DNA from: Powellomyces hirtus
Lineage: Eukaryota > Chytridiomycota > Chytridiomycetes > Spizellomycetales > Powellomycetaceae
NCBI GenBank assembly: GCA_025526995.1
Contig: JAHLKG010000026.1
Coordinates: 216,001 to 280,000 of the forward strand
Direction of reading: 5' to 3'
DNA: 64,000 bases
Part shown: piece after piece, positions 56,302 through 64,000 of the stretch
How the letters are laid out: the number at the start of each line of letters is the position of its first letter
Position numbering within the stretch: position 1 is the stretch's first letter
Translations under genes and position numbers: made by a program
Notes under the pieces: generated by a model
Told to the model about the DNA's origin: nothing
The model's database searches: none
The model's input: only the letters and a program-made list of their open reading frames with translations

Positions 56302-59011
56302 TTAAGCCCACACGTCTTCCAGGTAACGACTCTGACTCTTAAGGTCTTTGACCCACGTCTTGGCTCGCTCCTCAGTGTCCAGATTGCCGTGGTCGAGTGC
56401 GAGGGCCGTGAGGGTCTCATGTACGTCGTGCGCCATATGCTTGGCATCGCTAAAAGGAAGCACATTGGCAAATTAGTTGACCGGTAGACGTCTGTAGCTT
56501 TGTGGCGTTTTGCAACATACCCGCAAACGTAGAACGATCCCTTCTGTTTGCCAATCATGTTCCACACGTCCTCCGCGTGCTGCTGGACCATGTGTTGAAC
56601 ATACTGCTTCTTTTGTCCCTCGACTCTCGAGTATGCCTTCAAGATTCTCAAGTCCAACTTGACGGATCCATCCGCGACCTCCTTTTCCATCTGCTCGAAT
56701 TCGTCGCGGTACAGGAAATCCTTGTCGGGGTGACGGCAGCCGTAGAAGAGCCATGTTGGGCCGACCTGCATTTCAGGGCGGGTCTTGGCGAGGTGGAACC
56801 GCTCACGGACGAAGGCACGGAAGGGAGCGACACCGGTGCCCGGACCGACCATGACAACGGGGAGCCGCGGGTTTTTCGGCAACTTAAAGTTGGAGGTTCG
56901 GATGTACATGGGTAGGTGGAACCGCGGAATTGGCAGAGCTTCATCCTCCTGGCTGAACGGCGCAGCGGCAGCGCCGTTGGTTCGTGAGGCGGATTCGGTA
57001 CGCTGTTCATGCAATCGCTGGAGCCAGCTCGTTGCGAGCCCCTCGCGGATGACGACCGAATCGTTCTTCTTGTCATCTGCACGGTGCGCAGGATGGCAGG
57101 ATGGAATCGCGTAGCGGACCATCACGGCCGTGATGCCGACTTTGGTGGGCTCTTCGACGGACGAAGAAGAGATCGAGTAATATCGAACCGCAATGCGGGG
57201 TAGCAGTTCACCAATGACGACAACGATCGGGACGGCGATACTGGGAAATGCCTCAAGGATATCTGCAAGGTCTTTGCGGCTTTTTTCTATCAGAGTAACG
57301 TAACGTTCACGGTTCTCCGAAAGTTCAAACAGGGCAGTACGTTCAGCTGGATCGTCCGCGTACTTCGCAAGTATCTACAGAAAGTCCATTTGACAGAACT
57401 TGGTGAGTACACGAACAGTATTGCGAAAGAACAAAATCGGGGCATCAAACATTTACCTCCAGTTGATGTTGCTTGATAGTAGAAGAGACATCTAAGTAGT
57501 TAACTAGTGCAGTTCGAACTGTACAGGGCGCCGGGAATGGCATCTTGGCATTTGCCGCCGACATGTTCTTCTTATTCGGTTTCAACTGCACAATCGAATC
57601 CAAGACCCCGTGGCTGATGTGAAGTGCTTGCGCAAGACGTTGTACGTGCTCTTCGTCGTTAACAGGCCACACTCCAACGTGATCGCCCGTGACGTATTTG
57701 AGGCCGCTGTCGCCCAGATCCAAGTCAACGTGCAGGCAGTGACGTTCGATCCGGACTTTGCAGTCGGATACTTGGTATCGCTTGTGCCCAGCCTTCGGAA
57801 GCAGGAGATTGCTGTCAAATCCGTACTCGTCGTGAACGTCTACGAACAACGGCCTGCTCTTCAAAATTCGACCATAATGAGGGTGTTTGGAGTCGTAGGT
57901 CGTCTTTTCCCTGCATGATCCAATGGAGGGGGAGGTTTCAAAGGGTCAGCTGTGTGGAAAGGGTCTTGACGAAACGACTCACGCTCTGAGACTCACGTTT
58001 CCACATATTTGGGATCATCCTCCTGATCAAGAGTGCCATTTTTGAGCATGTGCCATCTCCTGGGCTTCTTGTTGCTGTGCTCTCCGTAGTAAATTTGCTC
58101 GAGGGCATTGTCTTCCGCAACATTCACCAAATCAAACAAGGGGACATGAGGAGCGTCACGCTGCGCGCCCGATGCGGTCACTTGCAACCCGAAGTACTTA
58201 GCAATGTCGACCAAGACTGCTGTTTTCCAGGCCAAAAAGTCCTCTTCCATGCTATCGTCGTCATCCCCGAGACCCAGCTCGCCGATGCGGACACCACCGA
58301 GCTTGGCGAGTCGTCGGTCAAGACGCTTGCCAATGGCGTTGTAGTGCTCGTAAGTCTTATTGCCGAGGCCGAACGCGACGTAAGGCAGTCCGCGGAGCGA
58401 TTCGCTTTCCAACAGTTCATCGTCATCAATCTCCTCTTCGCCCTCATCGTCGCCCTTGCCCGACCCAGCCATGATCCACTCGTAAAAGTCGACCGTGTTG
58501 TCTGTGGGTTCTCCCTCTCCATAAGTTGCCATGAAGAAACCAAACAGGGTGTTTTCCGTCCCTTCATTCTCAATCCATTCGACCAACTCCATCATGTCGT
58601 ACTCTTCGGGATCGCAGACCAAGACCGGAAGGCTGTACTTTTTGGTGCATTCAGTTCCGAGGCGCGTGGCGAGATCTTCAGCCGTGCCGGTTTGCGAACC
58701 GTAAAAAAAGACGAGCTGGTTTTCATTGTTTTGGGAGCGGAGCTTTTCAACCAAAGACTTTTTTCCAGCGCTATGTGAAGACGATACGGACAGAGAGTTC
58801 AGGGTCAGCGTTGCACGGGGCAGACGGAGAAAGAAACATGACCCTACCTGGACTTTGTGATCTCCTTCTTTGCTGCATTGGCAGCAGGTGACGTCGCCGG
58901 TGAGACGACCACGCGCGAGTCCTTCTTGAAGAAAAAGTAGTATGCAGCAGAGAGGAGGCCGACTGTCGACAGGATGACAACGTCGGTGAAGTCGAGGGAC
59001 AGCTGGGCCAT
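56302..59011 (-). CDS. NCP1: NADPH-cytochrome P450 reductase
   Basis: Exons on the minus strand: 58848-59011, 57997-58770, 57457-57910, 56521-57374, 56302-56449; 797 residues, introns 77, 86, 82 and 71 nt. An N-terminal membrane anchor (VVILSTVGLLSAAYYFFF) fixes it to the ER. The flavodoxin domain has FFYGSQTGTAEDLA, MATYGEGEP and FGLGNKTYEHYN. The FAD domain has RYYSISSSS. The NADPH domain has VGPGTGVAPFRAF, YGCRHPDKDFLY, SFYVCGDAKHMA and the terminal Trp (EDVWA). It passes electrons from NADPH through FAD and FMN to cytochrome P450s, for example in sterol synthesis. It is longer than the usual 680-720 residues because of acidic and alanine-rich insertions (EGEEEIDDDELLES; RTNGAAAAP). CPR and POR are other names. 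Confidence 0.95.
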
Positions 59012-59626
59012 GGTAATGGTGGGTGGAGGTGACCTCGGGCGGAGAAATAGTGCAAGGGTAATTGAGGGTGATCGTCCAGTCCCGACAGCAGTTATGCACC
59101 ACTGTCTGTGTGTTATATATGGCCGGGGTGTGTTTGTATGAAGACGTTTGAACACACAGCACTGTCACTGACAAGTAACAACTCGGGAAGTATATTTTTG
59201 ACCGCACTCGTCGTGGCACATGCGCGTGTTCATGATGTTCATCCAATACTGTTGTACTGCACACTACAGTAGAGACAGACACCAAAGAATAGTAAACGAT
59301 CCGTTCTTCTTCCCCACTATAGTATGATAAAATTACCCTTGGGTCAACTTCACATTCCACAATCTGCGTACTTGCGTAAAACATAGGGTACTTTATAGAC
59401 ATGAGATTGGAGACAAGAAGTTCGAAAGTAGAACAAGAAAAACGAAGAAAGCATATACACAATGTCACAAATCGGGGAGTTGGCGAGCCAGTCCATATTC
59501 ACAGCCACAAATCCCCTCGACAGAAAGTTCCTCCCAAACTGCACTCCTCAACACCCAAGGTTACACACAAACACCGTAATCCCGGCTCAAACATTAAGCC
59601 CATATCCTTTGTTCCCCATCGCCTCC
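59012..59626. other. Intergenic region, no gene seen
   Basis: This 615-bp interval holds the reductase promoter and the 3' flank of the SUR7-like gene. No frame with a recognisable domain was seen. Confidence 0.5.
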
Positions 59627-60621
59627 TTAGACTACCACGACCGTCGTCGTCGTGGCCTTCTTCTTTGCGAGTAAGGTGACATGTAATTTCTCGACAAATT
59701 TGAATTCGAACCAGTACGCCGCTGCGGCGACAAACATGAGCGCGGCGGAGGTGGCGGCGATGTAGACGTTGTTCCCGCGGCGGGCGGTGTGGTCACCCGT
59801 TTTGTGTATCTCTCCGATCGTGCAGTCGGAAAAGACATAGACGAGGTAGATTGCGATGCTAGGGGAACGGGAATTTGGAGGGAGAGAGTGTCAGATGGGG
59901 ATGAGAGAGTATGACATCGATGTAATGTGATGTGTGACGCAATGTGGCAGATAGGTGTAATTGATGGAGAACTGTCCGTCTACGCACGATGTAATGGCTC
60001 CCGCGACTCCGCTGTAGATGGCCGGCTGTCTCCACGGTCTGTGCAAGAAGCACTGCACGAGGGCCAGGGCGGTAAACAGCCATGCCACAATAAACAGCAC
60101 GAGATGCCAAATGATGCTTGTCCGATCTTTCCCGAAGAGTAAAAGAAGAGAAAAAGGGAATTGTTAGCTGACGAACATGTGTTCCCAAGCATTTACTATA
60201 TCGTGTTGGTAGCACGCACCTGTGTTTTTCATATCTTCACTCAAGCACGGCCGTTGAAATGCGTTACAGTAGCGGGATGGGCTTGCGACGTTGTTGGGGA
60301 GGACAGGACAGTAGCCCCAGACGCCTGTTTCGTATTTTTTAGAGTTGACCCATGCCAGTTTCCTAACGAGTTGGGAAAGAGGTGTGAGAAGGAAGTTGAT
60401 GGTTAGGTTGTTGGTTTTGTTGTTGTGTGATGATGGCGTGGGATTGGGTTACCGGAGCAATGGCAGTGGAAGTCCGCCGATGATGGAGAGTGTCAACAGA
60501 GTCTACGTTGTTCGTTCTATCAGCGAGCGCTCATGTTCACACATGATCAATAGGGATGGTAAGACTCACTAACCAGCGCTATGAACAGACATACATTCCC
60601 GAGCGTCTGGCGGCCGGTCAT
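59627..60621 (-). CDS. Four-helix SUR7/PalI-like (claudin-type) membrane protein
   Basis: Exons on the minus strand: 60574-60621, 60453-60502, 60220-60362, 59988-60126, 59627-59858; 203 residues. Four hydrophobic helices are predicted: TM1 (VCLFIALTLLTLSIIGGLPL), TM2 (IIWHLVLFIVAWLFTALALV), TM3 (AIYSGVAGAITSIAIYLVYV) and TM4 (VYIAATSAALMFVAAAAYWF). The loop after TM1 has ETGVWGYCP and two further cysteines, as in SUR7/PalI and claudin-like proteins. The C-terminus is basic and threonine-rich. Fungal members sit in plasma-membrane domains or act in pH sensing; which applies here is unknown. Exon 1 uses a GTTAGT donor. Introns are 71, 90, 93 and 129 nt. Confidence 0.65.
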
Positions 60622-60690
60622 ACTGGCACTCTTTCTACTGTAACGTATATGTACGCGTGTTAACCAATGTCAATAATATCGATCGTAACT

Positions 60691-60723
60691 GACAGACAGA
60701 CAGACAGATAGACAGATAGACAG
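60691..60723. repeat. (GACA/GATA)n microsatellite
   Basis: Tandem gacagacagaca then gatagacagata units upstream of the SUR7-like gene. Confidence 0.9.
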
Positions 60724-60887
60724 GGGAAAAGAAGTGAGAAATGCGAATGAACAAGACGCGCTTGTGTTTTGTGACGCGTGCCGTCTCGATTTAACTCAAC
60801 TATCACAGCCACATGCCCCCCTCCCGTTCAGCTCTTTTCCAAGTCATTTCCAACGCTTTTTTCCCCGTTTCCACAAGCTTTCAACAA

Positions 60888-62493
60888 TGGCAGCCGACGA
60901 AAAAAAGAACATAAAGAAAGAGAGCGGACTCTGAGGAATTGGTAAGTATAGTAAGTATAGTCAATCATTCGAGCTTGGCTTGATTGCTATTGTCACTCGT
61001 CATTCAAGTACAGCCCGGGCATGCTGGAGGGGTCACTGCACCGAATCCATCGCCCGCAAACGCGATTCATGTTTTCTATTCTGAATAGCCCTGTACTCCT
61101 CGTTCTTCAAGCAGGACGAGGATGATCAGGTCCCAGCTCCCAAAAAAGTAGCATATGGCCCAGTGAGTGATACGCTGTGCTAGTTCATCAATATCCTTGT
61201 GATGAGGGGAAGCGAGATGGGAGTTCGCGTAAGACGAAGAGGAAGTGAAGAAGCGGCGGGACCATGGGAGAGGTGCGGATGGGTGGCGGTGCTAGGAAGT
61301 GGAGGAAGTGGAGATGTGACAGCGGCCTTGCCGCACCCTCAATTGACACTGTTGGCCAAGGGCACATGCATATGGATGCCCAACGCATATCGTTTGACAT
61401 TGGCCATGTACCGGTCAAGGATGCCGGCGAGCGTTCTGTACTTTTGAAGAAGTTGACGAGAGGTGGGGGGGGGCCCTGTTGGTGGTCAAATCTTGGATGG
61501 TAGGGTAACGAGCGTCAATGGCGGGCTGGGAGTGAGGGAATGGTTGTCGGCCTTGATCGGATGTAGACGGTTATCGTACTCTGTTGGTGTTCATGTCATC
61601 GAACGGCTGTCGGATCTTGCGTCTTGGGGCAAAGGCGATGAGATCACAACGGAAAGCGACCTGGCCGTGTAGCTGGTCGAGCGCGATGTTCTCCTCCTCA
61701 AACGCCGGCAGCAAGAATGCGCAATGCTGCAAATCTTTGGCATGCCCTTGTTGGAGAACCTCTGTCGCAAACTTCCGGAGACCTTGTCCATTAAGCGCCG
61801 AGACGCTAAAGTGACCGAACACCTTCAAACAATTCCTGAAATCCATCTGGGAGGAATATTGTGAGGGCGCAAAACATCATGTCCTCGAAATCAGGATTTG
61901 CCAGCGAGTGGCTGCTGACATCCTGCGAGTTCGAAGAGGAAGTGCCCAGCATGCATCAAGGCTGGGTCAGAACTTTACCAACCGACACCACTCGCCGGAT
62001 GCCTTGCTGATTAACATAAGCCTCAACACCGATAGCCTTTCACAGTCGCAAATAAAGGGCCCACTGATCCACAAGTAACATGCGCCACCTTCTATAGAGA
62101 CGTATCTTGATGGGACTTTACCGCACGGTTCCTTGTGCCAAACACTCCGAAGATGCGGACCTCGGACGGCGTGGCCAAGAATACCGCGCACAGTTCGTCA
62201 TTCTCTTCTTCAAAGGATGACTTGGCCCGAGTCGCCATCGCTGGTATGGACAAACTGGAACATGTCACTTTCCAACGATTTGAAGGCGTGCCACGGTTTT
62301 ACTTGACCATTCTCGGCGATGAAACGTAGACAATTTGTGTGGAACTGGGCCAAGTTGCGGTTTGACAACCGTCCATTGCAGCACAGGCAGAAGCCTTGCA
62401 CGCTACAATCGACCCATTGTACAAGAGCATGGAGGCTGGAGGTGCGACCATGGTCGAGTGGGATGGTTTTTATGACTCCGATGAAAACAATTG
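60888..62493 (+). pseudogene. Fragments of an unidentified broken gene
   Basis: Coding-like pieces follow one another on the plus strand. An ATG at 60888 begins MAADEKKNIKKE and is followed by a strong donor (gtaagtatag, about 60942), but a TGA lies between unless a one-base shift is assumed. A short exon-like piece (YSSFFKQDEDDQVPAPKKVA, about 61093-61160) precedes GTGAGTG. At 61590-61860 a frame (SDLASWGKGDEITTESDLAV, then LVERDVLLLKRRQQE) is cut by one TAG. A last piece ends SMEAGGATMVEWDGFYDS at about 62490, again with a TGA upstream. I could not identify the family. It could instead be a real gene I failed to splice. Confidence 0.35.
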
Positions 62494-62586
62494 ATGATGA
62501 TTACAGATGCTTTGAGAAGAAAAATATTGAAATTTTTTTAGAATTGTATGCGATTGAAATAGACGTAGCTTCCGTTAGGCTTCTCC

Positions 62587-62867
62587 TTAATTAACTTATC
62601 ACCCACAAGCTTGTCAATTCTCACACAACTTATTGTACCAGAATTGGTTAACCATCGTGGAATTTATTCCAATTTTTCTAATAATGCGAGCACGTCCTTT
62701 GCATTCGCTATCAATGGACTGGGCATCACAAAAACCTCCAACAGCGTCGCCACTACTTGGCGCTTTGTCTTGTCATCAACCAAAAACTGATTGAACGTAT
62801 ATTATACAATTTTGAAGCGGCTACAGCTCGATGGAGAGAGTACGGTAGCCTTGCTAAAATCCAGTCA
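62587..62867. repeat. AT-rich direct repeat, copy 1
   Basis: This copy matches 63081-63380 with small indels; both begin ttaattaacttatcacc. Shared strings include gtcaattctcacacaactta, gcgagcacgtcctttgcatt and accaaaaactgattgaacgt. It is more decayed than copy 2 in the region that is open there. The nature of the element is unknown. Confidence 0.85.
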
Positions 62868-63080
62868 ACACGTGCGTGTTTTTCACCAGGTTTAGCGCAA
62901 CCCAATTTACGGTACGGCATTTAGATAAACTTCCAATTCTTTTATTTTTTATTTCATCCCTCTTGGCCATGGTCGCACTTCCAGCCTCTATGCTCTTGTA
63001 CAATCGTAATGTCCTCCTTTTTATTATTTTTAAGTACTTAGGGCTTATATCCCTTCTTCATTTTTTATTGAACAAAGATT

Positions 63081-63380
63081 TTAATTAACTTATCACCGAC
63101 AAGTTTGTCAATTCTCACACAACTTATCGTTCCAAAATTGGTAACCATCCTGTAATTTATTCCAATTGTTTTAATATTGCGAGCACGTCCTTTGCATTCC
63201 CTACGAACCCAGATTCTTAATCAACGCACTGAATATTACAAAATCCTTCAGCAGCGTCTTCTCTACTTGGGGCTTTGTTTTGACATCAACCAAAAACTGA
63301 TTGAACGTATATTATACAGTTTTCGAGCGGCTACAAAGATCGATGGAGAGAGTATGGTAGACTTGCTACAGTCCCCTTCA
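63081..63380. repeat. AT-rich direct repeat, copy 2, with a short open frame
   Basis: This copy lies about 494-512 bp after copy 1. A plus-strand frame (63177-63419, 80 codons) inside it reads like a helical protein piece (LQQRLLYLGLCFDINQKLIE). Copy 1 has a disrupted version of the same segment, so the repeat may once have been coding. No family was recognised. Confidence 0.8.
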
Positions 63381-63537
63381 AGAAAGACGCGGACCCCCCC
63401 CCACTCCACCTCAAATTAAGCCCTTCATTTATAACCGATCGTGCTGACATAAATGCTTATGTAATGGCTTGCCAGCAACGAGCTGGAATGTTCAAATGAC
63501 AAAATCTCGAGATCTCTTGCGGCATTGCACATGCATC

Positions 63538-64000
63538 ATGGCACCACTGAACCCCACACAGTGCGCTGCTATCGTAGCGTTGCGTCAGAGCGGTAAAAGC
63601 ATCAATGAGGTGACGCGCATGCAGAATGTGTCTAGATCAACTGTCACAAGGACTTGGAGATTTTGGAAAGAAAAAGGCATGTATGAAACCAAAAAACACC
63701 CCAGAAGAAAGGAGCTGGCACATTCTGTAGATATTGTCCCACTGTTGCAGGAGATAGTGACAACAGTTGGACGATGGAAGACACTAAGGGAGCTATTGGA
63801 TCTTTTTTATGAACGTGCAGGCTTTAGAGTCAGCAAAAATACCTTCAGAAGCTATGTAACTTTTTTTCTTGGTGTTAGGAACTACTGAGCTGCCCGTGGA
63901 CTGATCATAACTCTACAGCATAAGCGTGACCGTCTGCTGTTTGCTTTAGCACATGCTCATTGAACAGCTGAGGATTGAAGCCGTGTTGTAATAATACTAG
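63538..64000 (+). pseudogene. Tc1/mariner-like transposase, N-terminal part, broken
   Basis: From ATG 63538 the frame encodes a helix-turn-helix domain (QCAAIVALRQSGKSINEVTR, VSRSTVTRTWRFWKEKG), a basic linker, and a second HTH-like domain (TLRELLDLFYERAGFRVSKN), typical of Tc1 transposases. After TGA 63886-63888 the same frame continues with the start of the catalytic region (AARGLIITLQHKRDRLLFAL), and carries two more TGA codons at positions where Tc1 family members have Trp. The catalytic DDE lies beyond the window end, if present. Inverted repeats were not identified. Confidence 0.75.

Noticed and set aside
62876..63088. 70-codon hydrophobic plus-strand frame
   Set aside because: Located in AT-rich spacer between the two repeats; hydrophobicity follows from T-rich codons.
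3597..63990. UGA might be read as tryptophan or arginine in this genome, since so many element stops are TGA
   Set aside because: TGA ends the RGG-protein and secreted-protein genes at sensible C-termini, host genes use TGG for Trp, and the RING sister copy shows TGA arose from CGA. Mutation is the simpler reading.

Overview
This looks like nuclear DNA of a zoosporic (flagellated) fungus, most likely a chytrid. The genes have many short GT-AG introns (mostly 55-105 nt). The repertoire is fungal: an ABCG half transporter, an R3H-SUZ protein, a SUR7/PalI-like four-helix protein and copia-type retrotransposons. The middle of the window is a complete HYDIN gene, a protein of motile flagella that non-flagellated fungi lack. 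The exact phylum is an inference.

Layout. 1-17092 is a pile-up of Ty1/copia retrotransposons: element 1 on the plus strand (1-3923), then A (3924-9330), B (9331-11366, a truncated sister of A) and C (11367-16627), all on the minus strand, then the leader and LTR of an older C-like copy (16628-17092). All three pol genes carry a chromodomain after the integrase. A and B also carry, tail to tail with pol and on the opposite strand, a small two-exon gene for a RING-finger protein. All pol genes are broken, mostly by TGA codons.

17375-60621 is the gene-rich part. Minus strand: ABCG transporter, degenerate C2H2 zinc-finger remains, R3H-SUZ protein, HYDIN (4,756 aa, 14.9 kb) and GPI-type trehalase. 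Plus strand: ribosomal protein L12 and the Rieske protein of complex III. Then FKBP12 (minus), a mitochondrial aminopeptidase P (plus, divergent from FKBP12), and five minus-strand genes: an extended SDR reductase, a Q-rich/RGG protein, a secreted six-cysteine protein, NADPH-cytochrome P450 reductase, and a SUR7/PalI-like membrane protein. I joined exons by hand. Every model closes in frame, and several give exactly the expected family length (L12 165 aa, FKBP12 109 aa).

60622-64000 returns to decayed DNA: fragments of an unidentified broken gene, a pair of about 290-bp direct repeats in AT-rich sequence, and the 5' part of a Tc1/mariner-like transposase gene with TGA stops.

How parts relate: the genes are mostly unrelated housekeeping functions (respiration, translation, ER redox, trehalose use, flagellar motility), with no operon logic. 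The most unusual biology is in the retroelement block: chromodomain-bearing copia elements, an antisense intron-containing RING gene, and a C-to-T-like decay signature.
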